From Nematostella vectensis (lineage: Eukaryota > Cnidaria > Anthozoa > Actiniaria > Edwardsiidae), in assembly GCF_932526225.1 (NCBI RefSeq), contig NC_064038.1:8741070-8805069 (forward strand): DNA of 64,000 nt, given 5' to 3'. Below are positions 45,742 to 56,261 of the stretch, in pieces; within the stretch, counting starts at the first letter, position 1; the number at the start of each line of letters is the position of its first letter. The position numbers and the translations under genes are program-made. The notes beneath the pieces are model-generated. The model was not told the origin of the DNA, ran no database searches, and was given only the letters and a program-made list of their open reading frames with translations.

Positions 45742-48219
45742 CTTTTTACTCTGGTATAGTATCATCGTTCAAAACGAAATTTGAGATAGCAGCATAATAA
45801 GATTAAGGGGTACGTCAAGACCTATTTGCAACTACTGTAATGTTGAATTGTATTTATTTCTTGTGGCATTTTAGAAGGAGAAGGATACAATTGTATTTTT
45901 CACTGATTTGATTTTACATGAATCAGTGCCGGGTGGGTTTTTAGTAGTTTATCAGGGAGGGGCTCTATGCATTTTCTACCATACCAAGGTAACCAGTCAT
46001 ACCATTGTTATAGTGAACTATTGTCATATGCAACCTTTAACGACTTCCAACCAAGTTGTTTTTGTCACATTTCTTTCCCAGCAGCCAGGGCCAATATAAG
46101 AGTGCTATACACCCCCCTTATTTGTGGATTCCTTTTTTAGGTGCTGATTGTATTGGTGTGAACTGCCATTATGGGCCCATCAAGTCCCTTGAGACAATGC
46201 GTCTGATGAAGGCAGGCCTAGACGCTGCTGGTTACAAGAAACACCTGATGATACAGCCTCTTGGCTATCACACACCAGATTGTGGCAAGCAGGGGTTCAT
46301 TGATCTGCCAGAGTTCCCATTTGGTATGGATACTGTATTTGTTGCATTCACAAACCTATTTTGATATATGCATCTGTGCCATGAGATGGTGTTGTGTACA
46401 CAACAGGCAGGCTCCGTGGGTTCATATAATGAATAACCCTTTTGAAGTGGGTGACAATTATGAGTTTGGAAGACTTTTAAGTTCATACATTTCACATGGT
46501 AACTGAAGTTTGGATGACCAGTTATTTGACATCAATTTCACATGGTTTGATGTGAAAAGGAGGAAAACGTCTCACAGAAGCTTCACATCATCATTTCACA
46601 TGGTAATCATGTGAAATTTTCAAATGGTCAGTTCACATCAATTTCACACACATTTCACATAGTCCCTTCCAGTAGTTTTATCGGCATTATAAGTAAAAAA
46701 CCAGGGCACCACCACAAATTGTTAGACTCGACAGTGTGGCTATGAATTCTACTTTAATGTTTCTGCTTTCTTGTAACGTCTGCAATAAATATACAATAAA
46801 AGTTGTTTCTTATTTTTGATTCCTGTTTTCATATCAAGATCTGTGAGAGACAAAGTAGCTGGAAGAGGTTTTCTTTCTGTTCTACACCAATTATATATTG
46901 GATGGGGGCTTTTAATAGTCCTTGTCATTTGTGGCTCCCTGTTACTCGTGCAGGTTCATATTTAACTTTTATCTGCACAGGGCTTGAGCCACGCATCTGT
47001 ACCAGATGGGACATGCACAAATATGCTCGCGAGGCTTATGACATGGGCATCCGCTTTATTGGGGGCTGCTGTGGCTTCGAGCCCTATCACATCAGGGCAT
47101 TGTCAGAGGAGGTACTTGTTACAGCTATTTAAAAAAACGTTGTCCAAGATCGCTCTGCCCCACCCGCCCATACCGCAAGTTAGTATGGGTAATATATATG
47201 TTGTTTCAGGCTTTGTAATTCTTCACTACCGGCACAAACTTGTTAAGCGCTGTAGAACAGCAAAACAACAGTTTATTTGATGAAGTCCTGAAAATAAAAT
47301 AAGAATTCTGAGCAACATATTACTTATACCACCTCATGGTATAGGCAAATAAGGCTGTGGGCTTTTGGACAAAGTTTTTTGAAATAGGTATATGTACTTC
47401 AATTTTCTCTTGGTCCCTTTTCATCAGTTCTGACTAATAAAGTTATGGCTTTAAGTATGTATGCAATTAGCATACACAGGGATTGGTTGAGGAAGTGTGC
47501 TGATCCACAGATCCAGAAGCTTTTGTTATCTACCTTGTGATCTTGTGTTGCAATTCCAGAGCTGTTGCAGGCCCGCGTATGATTGGGGTTGTAATACAGA
47601 AATATTTAGAAAATATTATGGGGTGGACAAAGCCCCTGATCTGGTCATTTCCCTTCCCCCCCCCCCCCCCTGCAACCCTTACGGCCCTGAAGCCATTAGT
47701 TGTTCTTTGGTGTTATTGAGACTACTAGATCCATCTATGTGAAAGAGGTTACACGACTTTTTTTACTTTATTTCAGTTGGCCAAGGAGAGAGGCAAGTTC
47801 CCCAAAGGCAGTGAGAAGCATGGCTTGTGGGGTGATGGACTAAGGCAACATACAAAGCCGTGGGTCCGCTCAAGGTTAGTCTGTTGTTGTAACCAAGGCC
47901 AGTGCAATAAGCCGAAATATTTTCAGAGAAAAAGTTCTAATCAAGTGTCAGATTTAGATGGGGAGTAGTTGCTTTGAAGGCATTTTGTATGTAGATCTTT
48001 TCTTGACATTCTTTCATCCTGGTTTACTTTGCTCGTTCCAGGGCCCGTCGTGACTACTGGGAAAAACTCAACCCGTCAAGTGGCCGCCCATTCTCGGCCT
48101 CGTGCTCAAAACCGGACAACTGGGGCATAACTGCCGGACACGACTACCTCAAGCAGCATGCAGAGGATACCTCAGATAAAGAATTAAAGGAGATCATGGA
48201 GGTTGCACAGAGCCGCTAG
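41410..48219 (+). CDS. BHMT: Betaine-homocysteine S-methyltransferase
   Basis: Cytosolic zinc enzyme that transfers a methyl group from betaine to homocysteine, giving methionine and dimethylglycine. Nine exons: 41410-41418, 41500-41638, 42582-42700, 42974-43165, 44756-44903, 46141-46323, 46981-47111, 47777-47874, 48042-48219. They total 1197 nt, 398 residues (human about 406), and every phase agrees. The first coding exon is only 9 bp (Met-Gly-Pro), chosen because it supplies the only nearby ATG with a GTATGT donor and a phase-0 join to [12 protein letters not shown]. Motifs are [20 protein letters not shown], the zinc ligands Cys211 in GVNCHYG and Cys293/Cys294 in [22 protein letters not shown] and [16 protein letters not shown]. 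Spacing to the zinc cysteines is the same as in the human enzyme. No damage seen. Confidence 0.96.
45695..45742. repeat. (ATT)n microsatellite in BHMT intron
   Basis: About 12 uninterrupted ATT triplets after a T run. Confidence 0.9.
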
Positions 48220-48471
48220 GCGAAGCTGCTAACAACAGGCAGGACCTGGTGAACGCCGAGTGATCACTTTGTAAACCCCATTTGTATAGCGCAGGAAATA
48301 TGTACTATATGCTTTGGCTGCCATATTTGCAGAGCTATTTTAAACGTTGATTGCCATTGATTGGATAGTTGACTATTTTATGTTTTAAAGTTTGTTTTAA
48401 ATGTACGATAGTGGTGTGAATAGATTACTCGCAATAAGATAGTAGTATGAATGTAGAGATATTTCATACAA

Positions 48472-48488
48472 AATAAACTAGCAATAAA
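48472..48488 (+). terminator. BHMT polyadenylation signals
   Basis: AATAAA at 48472-48477 and again at 48483-48488, about 255 bp after the BHMT stop, with TTTTATTAGATCTG downstream. Either could direct 3' end formation. Confidence 0.6.
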
Positions 48489-48639
48489 CTCTTGTGCATT
48501 AAATTTGACATGGTCTTTTATTAGATCTGACACAGATTAATAAAGGTCATTATTCAATTCTCCCTTTAAACTTTCGTCCAGGTTCAAATTTGTATCGGGG
48601 TGGCTTAGATCTTCAATAAGCATGCCATTCTTGGTCTCT

Positions 48640-48690
48640 TATGGTCACGCACGCCTTCCACACTAGCTTGTGGGGAAGGCGTGTGTGACA
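48640..48690. repeat. Short imperfect hairpin
   Basis: CACGCACGCCTTCC and GGGGAAGGCGTGTGTG flank a loop of about 12 bases, immediately before the MITE at 48695. Confidence 0.6.
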
Positions 48691-48694
48691 CTAA

Positions 48695-49048
48695 GACCCT
48701 GTCCCTACGTTTTCGTTTGATAACGCATCCTTTTTGTTCCGTTTTCGAAAATAAAAGATCCGCGTCTACACGAACTGTTTTCATTTTGATACGGCCCGTC
48801 CCCACGAAAACGCAAAAACAGTACGAAAACGATAAGTTCTACGGCACATACGTACTCGCGTGCCAAGTGGACTGGACCTGAGTTATCACGCCATCGTTTT
48901 CGAAAGGTTCTGTTTTCGTCCGTCCCCACGGCACCGATAGGGTATCTTTTTTAAATCGTTCCGTTTTCGGTCGTCGTTAACGTGTGGACGATACCCGTAT
49001 CCGTAACAAAAAGGTTGCGTTACCAAACGGATACGTGGGGACGGGGTC
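48695..49048. mobile_element. MITE with TAA target-site duplication
   Basis: Ends are inverted repeats, GACCCTGTCCCTACG on the left and CGTGGGGACGGGGTC on the right. TAA flanks both sides (48692-48694 and 49049-49051). The interior has several CGTTTTCG and GTCCCCACG words and no coding potential. The 3-bp TAA duplication is typical of PIF/Harbinger-type elements. Confidence 0.75.
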
Positions 49049-49051
49049 TAA

Positions 49052-50310
49052 AAGCGACTGCTATAAGCATACTAGTCTGATGATACTTTCGACCTATAAC
49101 ACCATCCTGTCTCCTGGGGGGGGGGGGGTCCCATAGATTAGGAATTTTTGTTTACCAGGCCTGGAAAGTCATGCAATTTCCAAAGAAGTAAAAAAAGTTT
49201 GAGCCGAATTGTATGTTTGAGGTTACAGTGGTTTTCATTAACCCGTAAAACAAGGTGTGATAGTAAAAGAGAAAATATAATAAAGTATAATACACTAAAG
49301 TGTAGTTCACGATGTGTACATGTAACGCTTGACACATTCATCCGCCCGCTGCTTATGGGGTGGCAAGCAGAGAGATAATAGAGTTGTCCGATTTAGCGGA
49401 AGTTTCTATTGTTCTAGAAGTAGTAGTTCCGCTATTGTTCCCTTTTCAATGGCCATTGTCTGAGCCAACTCTTTACTTTTCCCAGAGGGATGGAGATTCT
49501 TGCCCAAAAATTAAAAACAAGGTCGCGCGGAATGGTGGTGTGTGAGCGAGTGGTACATCGGAGAGATTCTCGTCGTTTTGTGATTCCGAAATCGCGAACT
49601 CTCATTTTTAAGTTTGGATCGCTTGAAACATAGGCCCAAACACCGAGAATTCGAGAAACGAGATGCGAACTGGGCGAGAACATTTTTATGGACCATTCGT
49701 CTTTTTTTGCAACTCGACTGTACTCGATACTTGGGTCTCTGGAAAACATTGCGGCCACTGATCGGTAGATTACGAGTACCCTTTTGTTTGCCTTTTATGG
49801 GGCTCAGGAACCCAAAGAATGTTCGGTTTTTCCGCGCGATAAAACATGCGTCTGACCAGGTTCGACAAAAATTCTATGAAAATAGTTTTTTTCGTAGATG
49901 AGTATTTTTCTTGTTTATAATCAATAAAACATATAACGGTTTCTCGAAAAAATAAGTTTATAAGTTTCTTCCTTTTGCGCCCCCCTGTATCGAAACCCAA
50001 AAAATTTGGATTATTTGCTTCTTTCTAGTCTTACCACGCATAAACTATCCCGCTTAGAGGCTAGTCAAAGGAGTAGCAGCCCCTGGTTCCCACGGTATAT
50101 CGCTGGAGTCCTTGCTTGAAGTCAAGGCCGCATGCAAACGAGTGTTCTATTCAAATAATCGTTGCGCGTCTTTTCGCGCGCGGAACTTCCACTAAATCGA
50201 AAAACTCTACTGGAAGACAAAGAAGTACCTAATGACGCGCGCGATTGTATGCTGTATTTGTGATAAGGAGAACCAGCGCATCTAGAAAACCCGCGCATAA
50301 GCTTTTTTTA
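49052..50310. other. Intergenic, nothing recognised
   Basis: A G run lies at 49118-49128. Open frames on both strands around 49430-49900 overlap each other and carry no family motif. No RNA gene was recognised. Confidence 0.4.
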
Positions 50311-50318
50311 TATAAAAG
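50311..50318 (+). promoter_or_regulatory. TATA box of the GT31 gene
   Basis: TATAAAAG, a consensus TATA box, lies 85-92 bp before the ATG at 50403. A start site about 30 bp on would leave a short 5' UTR. Confidence 0.6.
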
Positions 50319-50402
50319 TATAATCACGTGTTCATGAAAAATATGATTAAGACAAAACTAATACTTGAAGACAATTGTTAGATTTTTCCGATGAGTTGTT
50401 AG

Positions 50403-52422
50403 TTGCTTAGTAATTTCGTTAATTATGCGCGTGCTGGCAATTCTGGTGAAAGGCCATTATCCCCAATGAAAACTTACTCCCTGCGGTCGAACATATATCT
50501 GCCTGCGTTTGTGGCAAGCGAAAATAGATTGCCCAAAATGATGCGCACAAGATTCATGCGGCAGTACAGCTCGTTAATTTTAGCGTTCATTTTTGGGGTT
50601 ATCGTGACCCGGTTGTTCTGCTGGCACACGGCGGAGATCGAGAGCATCACATTAAAAACAGCGGAGGAGCAAGTTTTAAAGGTGGAATCAACAGGGAAAA
50701 AAATAATGCTAACTACGCCAACTTACAACTCTCCGAAACCTACAACGGTTTCAAATTACGTGGACTTCGGGGACGACGCTGGTAAAGTTAAAGGAGAAGA
50801 AATCGCGACTGAAGAGCCAACTTTGAAAAGAGTAGATTATCCCCCACTATTAAGTAACAAGAAACTAATTGTAACACCTCAAGCATGCCCGAACGACGAT
50901 TTATACCTTTTGATCCTAGTGATTTCTACTGGTCGCAACTTTGAGGCAAGAAAGGCTATTCGAAAATCATGGGGAAGAGCGGACACTTCCAAAAGGAACG
51001 TTACAACTCCGGAAAGTGTTCGTGTCATTTTCGTCGTTGGTTCGGACGAGAAAAGTGACAGCCGAGTTACAAAGGAGGCAAAACGTTACAAAGATATCCT
51101 ACGAGGAAACTTCGACGATGTTTATCATCAAAACGAATTCCATTCTGTAAAAGCTTTGTTAGCCTTCAAATGGGCTACGCTCTCCTGCCGTTCTAAATTC
51201 ATCTTAAAAGTGCTCACTGAGAGCTTTGTCAATGTTCCAGCCACTATGGAATGGTTAAGGAGCAAAAAGCCAGAGAGCTCAGACGTGCGGGAACTATATA
51301 CAGGGTTCTGCCACGGACATGATACTGGAGGGGCCGCGGTGATAAGGAATAAAGAGAGCCCTTGGTACATAACTGAGGAGGAGTGGCCAGAGGGAAGACT
51401 TCCGCCATACGCCTCGGGAATGGGAATAGCCATGTCTTTTGATGTTGTATCAAGGCTGGTGAAACTATCAACAGAGGTACGTATCACCGGAAGCTATTGG
51501 GCTATACTATCGGACAAAGCTAGTGCATTTTGCAAATTTTTTTTTCAATAATACTTTTTGTATCGAAAAGTTTTAAAATATGTAGTATTTGTGCAGGAAT
51601 AATTTACATCGCCAGAGAAATATGTCAAATGCGCGCATGCGTGTGAATGTCTGTAAGCAATGTCACTGAAGATGGAACTAGGAGTAAGTGTCCCAACGGT
51701 TTATTTACCTTCCTCAATCAAGGTTAACGTAGCCTGCGTAGCGGCTCAAGGGAGAGGGACGGGGAGAGAAGAGGAAAGAGGAGAAAAAGCGAGCGCGCGG
51801 CCTCTCTCCCTCTCTTTCCCTTGAGCTGCTATGCAGGCTAAGGTCAGTGGAGCGGAGGGACCGGACGACCGGTTCCATCTCTTTATTCTAAAAGAGGAAT
51901 TTACATTCTTCTATATCTTTCGCATCTTCATTGAACAACTGCCAAAGCTTTGAATGTGGAAGTGCATTATCGACAAAAATCAAATTACATTTTGAGGAGT
52001 CACTGGCAAATCCACCAAACACTGTTCATCATGACATTAGAGTTATAGAGGCCCTCATTCTACAGGGTGTAATAACCACCAAAAAGTAGAAGAAACATAA
52101 AAAGAAATCTAAAAAATCACCCCCTTCTGGGAAATCCACCCCTTTTGTGTCATTAAAACGCTTGACCATTCATAAAACATATTCATTTGTATTTCCATGT
52201 ATTTCCTAGGGCTCTACGTTACATATTGAGGACGTCCATATCGGTATTCTAATGAAGAAGCTATCTCTCACTTGTCAAGATGACAATTCGCGCTTTGACA
52301 CGGCTTACACTACGATGCTGACGGAATGTGAAGACCTCAAGTTCTGCGTGCTCGGTGGAGTTCCAGCCAAAGACATGTACTATTTGTATCAGAATGTTAT
52401 CAACCTCAAAGAGATTTGCTAA
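50403..52422 (+). CDS. GT31 family (beta-1,3-galactosyltransferase-like) type II membrane protein
   Basis: Golgi glycosyltransferase family 31 protein, 428 residues in two exons: 50403-51476 and 52210-52422, joined in phase 0. A short cytoplasmic tail is followed by a membrane anchor at about residues 56-73 (SSLILAFIFGVIVTRLFCW), then a stem and a GT31 domain. The domain shows RKAIRKSWG, VIFVVGSDEKSDSR, NFDDVYHQNEFHSVKALLAF, LPPYASGMGIAMSFDVV, and EDVHIGI across the exon junction. The position that is normally DDD or DxD before FVNVP reads KVLTESFVN (residues 271-273 LTE), so the metal-binding motif is missing. The first ATG gives a 55-residue tail before the anchor; ATGs at residues 46 and 47 would give a shorter, more usual tail. 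Substrate is unknown, and activity doubtful. Confidence 0.85.
51731..51839. mobile_element. Short foldback element in unit A
   Basis: AGCCTGCGTAGCGGCTCAAG on the left and CTTGAGCTGCTATGCAGGCT on the right are inverted repeats around a purine-rich GAGAGGGACGG centre. A copy lies at 55916-56028 in unit B. Confidence 0.75.
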
Positions 52423-53015
52423 AGACCTTTAGATAATTCCTGGCACAAATCTCTTAATCAACGGACCTCCCCACTACTTGGACTTTGGGATGATGAAAAA
52501 TTCGAATGTTCTTTTAAAAAATAGTGTTGCATATCAACAACGTATATAACGCTTACTTTGATTATTGTAAATATTTTTGCTATTATCAATCTTTAAACTA
52601 AGTCACAAGGATTATAGTAATGTACTTTGAAGATACTTATTGTGTTTCTGAAATGTTAATAGAAATCTGAGTAACTTTTTTCAAGGACTTTGGCAAGGCG
52701 CACATACGCAGGACCCGTGCTATAGCGTGGTCGCTTTCGCGCTCAAATCCAACCTTCTGGGAATACCGCCTATTGGAATTTTGCATGCACAAATTAAAAG
52801 GCGCCAGATTTAGTATAACTTATAATACGGGTTTATGTTCCTTCGTAATTTGTACTGAACCTTGGGGCAGGTCCGTTACCCTGTATCCTGTACATTCACA
52901 CAGGGTGACCGTGACGCTTTCTAGCGCTGACTTTGATGTCACAATGCAAATGAACTACGTAAATCGTTCCACTGATTTCAGTCAGTTTTACAGACTCGCT
53001 GAGAGTAACTGCACA

Positions 53016-55033
53016 ATGCCGTCGCTTCTCAGTATTTATCTTATGGCTATACTTGTGTTCTTTAACAGCGTCAAATACGTGAAACCTCCGCATTTTGGAA
53101 ATGATGGTAAGTAAAATATGAAGTAAACATTGCTAACTTCAAGATAAATTTGATAATTTTTTGTTTTCGTTTCCTGTAAAATGATTGATTTGTAAAGAGA
53201 ACTCACACAAGCGGAAAAAGGATATAATAAAAAACTTCATAAACAAAACCCGTTTTTGCAATCATTCAGGGATTTTCATATTTCATTTTCTAGTTTGCTT
53301 TCTTATTGGAGAAATGAACCTTATCACTATGGTAACAGACAGGGTTTCGCGCAAGCGCATGGAAAAGCGCGCGCTTTTTCTGGAGCAAATCGAGCGTGCT
53401 CATTTGCTCTTTACACATGATTCATATCAAATGCGTCGAATTTTTCTAAATATAACCCTTTATTACTAATGTCAACGACAAATTTGTTGTGATGATAATG
53501 ATATCCTTGTCATTTCTTCTAACCGCAGCAAAGATGAGAATTACGAAAAACAGCTACCTACTGACCAGGTCGGAAGTGGCCAGAAACGATTGGAAATCGT
53601 TCGATACAATTCGACTCACACAGACATTTAGAGGGACTTATATTTTTGAGACAGAAAATCCCCACGTTGTCTTCAAGCCTATCCGACTCTTTCCTAAGAA
53701 AGACAAGACGACACCCGGGGAAAATCTGCTGAGTGAAGGCGAGAGAAGACTTGCGACAGATGACACTAAGCAAGAAACTACACTGGCAACAGCAGACCAG
53801 CACATGCTAATAAGGTGTAGGGTGGACATGGTAGATAGGTGCGCAAACACAGACTTTCTGCTTCCCTACGATGTTGACGTTATCAAGTCTGATGCTATTG
53901 CCAGTAGACTTGAGAAAGCTAAGAATGATACCTCACAGTTCTTTGGTTCAGCTATTGTTGAGTGGCCATCAGTATCTACCGCTACCAGTGAGCGATTCCA
54001 CTCGATGCCCAAAATATGGCGGGGCCAAGTGAGCAACATAGTACACAAACTAGGAAAAGCTTGGAGCATTCTGGCGGATTTTAGCCAGGAACCCAATGGA
54101 AATGCTGGAAAAAGTATAGAGCTAGTTTCAAACGGTACAATGGCTCAAAACGTCACAATGAATCGCATTAACGTCCAGACCATAGACGCAAATACTTTTA
54201 ATGGTACTACGGGCCAGACATCAAATGGGGCTACTGTCCGGAGCAACACCGAACAAGAACCAAACTATACAAATACGAGGCTGACGAGGAATACGTTTGT
54301 AAATCGCCATAGCAGAAGAAGAATGAGGGCAAAGAAACATGACGGACTAGAGACTAGGATTTTGACACCACTTTTAGACAAGCTGTACAGTCATCTGCAA
54401 GATGGTTGGAGTCAAGTTCCTGACGCGTTGACCTTAGTGAATTATCTGGTACATAACTTCAAACAAGGCCTTCAGAAACGCCACAGGGTGCCAGGTAGGG
54501 TATTTAATGCTTATTGTTGACTGTGCAATATTGCGCTATTCCTGGTAACCCTTTCTTTCTTGTTACAGAGGGACGACCAAAGGTCCGCCTTAGGGACTAT
54601 GCCAAAAGGCCCGGGAAGACCATAGCATCGCTGTTAGGTCTACTCTTTATTGTTCTCGCTGTGTGTTGTGCGCGGAGATTTGTTTCTTGGCGCAGGCAGA
54701 GAATGCCTCCTTTTGTACATCGGTAAGTAAGAAATAATTATCAAACATTAATAATGGTTATTATGACTATTATCATCATCAATTATTATTTATTATTTGA
54801 GTGGTCTTACTGTTAAAAGGAGTAATCTATATGCAGGTTTATTCTTAATCAGACGCGGCAAGAAAAGACGTCGCGGGAACTCCTACAGGATTCTTGTGAA
54901 TGACTTTTTGAGATGGATCGGCGAGACTACAGTTCATCCCGTCTTTGCAAAACTACAAATTGTTCTTTCAAGAGAAAACTTGATTCACATCTGGTTATGG
55001 ATTCTACAACTTAAAGAAACCTTTGATGGCTAG
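53016..55033 (+). CDS. Unrecognised single-pass membrane protein, paralogue 1
   Basis: Family not recognised. Four exons, 53016-53106, 53529-54494, 54569-54722 and 54853-55033, join in phase to give 463 residues. The start (MPSLLSIYLMAILVFFNSV) looks like a signal peptide. The ectodomain is about 340 residues with N-glycosylation sequons (NDTS, NGTM, NVTM, NGTT, NYTN), few cysteines and a basic cluster HSRRRMRAKKH that could be a furin-type site. A hydrophobic segment at about 371-387 (IASLLGLLFIVLAVCCA) is followed by a strongly basic cytoplasmic part (RRFVSWRRQR, RRGKKRRR) and a tail ending LQLKETFDG. The ATG was chosen because it gives the signal peptide and the donor GTAAGT in the right phase. 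It has a close tandem copy at 60185-62189, which conserves every splice site and supports the model. Confidence 0.8.
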
Positions 55034-55184
55034 CTGCACGCAGTTCGCTTTTAAAACAATTCTTCCTCTTTCAGGTTCGCCCGAAGAAATTTCTATATTA
55101 AAAAAAAAAACAAAAATCACTTTTTGGTTATTATTTAAGGCGCTAACCTGTATGTATTGTAATTTTTGGATAAAATTAAACTTG

Positions 55185-55812
55185 CGCACCGTGAATAATA
55201 AAGCCTTTGCGCATCTCGAGTAATAGGCCCTTTGCGCACCGTGAATAATTGAGCCATTGCGAACTGTAAGTAATAGATAGAGCCTTTGCGCACCATGAGT
55301 AATGGAGCCTTTCCTCGGCCTGAGTAAAAAAACCTTTGCGCACCGTCAGAGCCTTTGCGCACCGTGAGTAATAAAGCTTTTGTTCACCGTAAGTAATAGA
55401 TAGAGCCTTTGCGCTACGTAAGTAATAGAACGTTGTGCAACGTAAGTAATAGAGCCTTTGCACACCGTAAATAATAGATAGAGCCTTTGCCCACCGTGAG
55501 TAATAGAGCCTTTGCGCACCGTAAATAATAGATAGAGCCTTTGCCCACCGTGAGTAATAGAGCCTTTGCGCACCGTAAGTAATAGGTAAAGCCTTTGCGC
55601 ACCGTAAATAATACATAGAGCCTTTGCCCACCGTGAGTAATAGAGCCTTTGCGCACCGTAAGTAATAGGTAAAGCCTTTGCGCACCGTAAGTAATAGGTA
55701 AAGCCTTTGCGCACCGTGAGTAATAGAGCTTTTGCGCACCGTGAGTAATAGATCTTTTGCGCACCGCGGGTAAATAAGCCTTTGCGCACCGTGAGTTATA
55801 GAGAAATAAATC
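55185..55812 (+). repeat. Minisatellite downstream of paralogue 1
   Basis: About 24 units of GCCTTTGCGCACCGTGAGTA followed by ATAGA, length 20-31 bp. Long open frames on the minus strand (YYSRCAKALLLTVRKG-type repeats) come from the repeat and are not genes. Confidence 0.95.
55197..55202 (+). terminator. Candidate polyadenylation signal, paralogue 1
   Basis: AATAAA about 165 bp after the stop codon, inside the first unit of the downstream minisatellite (GTGAATAATAAAGCC). Confidence 0.4.
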
Positions 55813-55915
55813 AAGTGCGTGCAGCATGTGAAAGTCTGTAAGCAATGTCACTGAAGATGGAACTAGGAGTAAGTGTCCCAACGGTTTATTTACCTTCCTC
55901 AATCAAGGTTAGCGC

Positions 55916-56028
55916 AGCCTGCGAAGCGGTTCAAGGGAGAGGGACGGGGGGAGAGGGGACGAGAAAAGAAAAAGCGAGCGCGCGGCCTCTCCCCCTCCCT
56001 CCCCTCCCTTGAGCCGCTAAAGCAGGCT
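55916..56028. mobile_element. Short foldback element in unit B
   Basis: Duplicate of 51731-51839, with AGCCTGCGAAGCGGTTCAAG and CTTGAGCCGCTAAAGCAGGCT-type ends. Confidence 0.7.
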
Positions 56029-56261
56029 AAGGTCTATGAAGCGGAGGGACGGGACGACCGATTCGATGTCTTTATTCTAAAAGAGGGATTTACATTCGTC
56101 TGTATCTTTCGAATCTTTATTGAACAACTGCCAAAGCTTTGAATTTGGAAGTTGCCATATCGACAAAAATCAAATTACATTTTGAGGAGTCACTTGCAAA
56201 TCTACCAAACACTGTTCATCATGAAATTAGAGTTATAGAGGCCCTCATTCTACAGGGTGTA

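Larger units (their letters stand above)
51640..55815 (+). repeat. Tandem segmental duplication, unit A
   Basis: Unit A runs from the GT31 intron through the last GT31 exon, the whole membrane-protein gene at 53016-55033 and its downstream minisatellite. Unit B starts again with TGTCTGTAAGCAATGTCACT at about 55830. Identity is high across exons, introns and flanks. Edges are approximate. Confidence 0.85.

Noticed and set aside
55176..55902. Overlapping open frames up to 212 residues (RCAKALLLT repeats), and the similar set at 62254-63531
   Set aside because: Generated by the minisatellite in several frames at once; no start context or domain.
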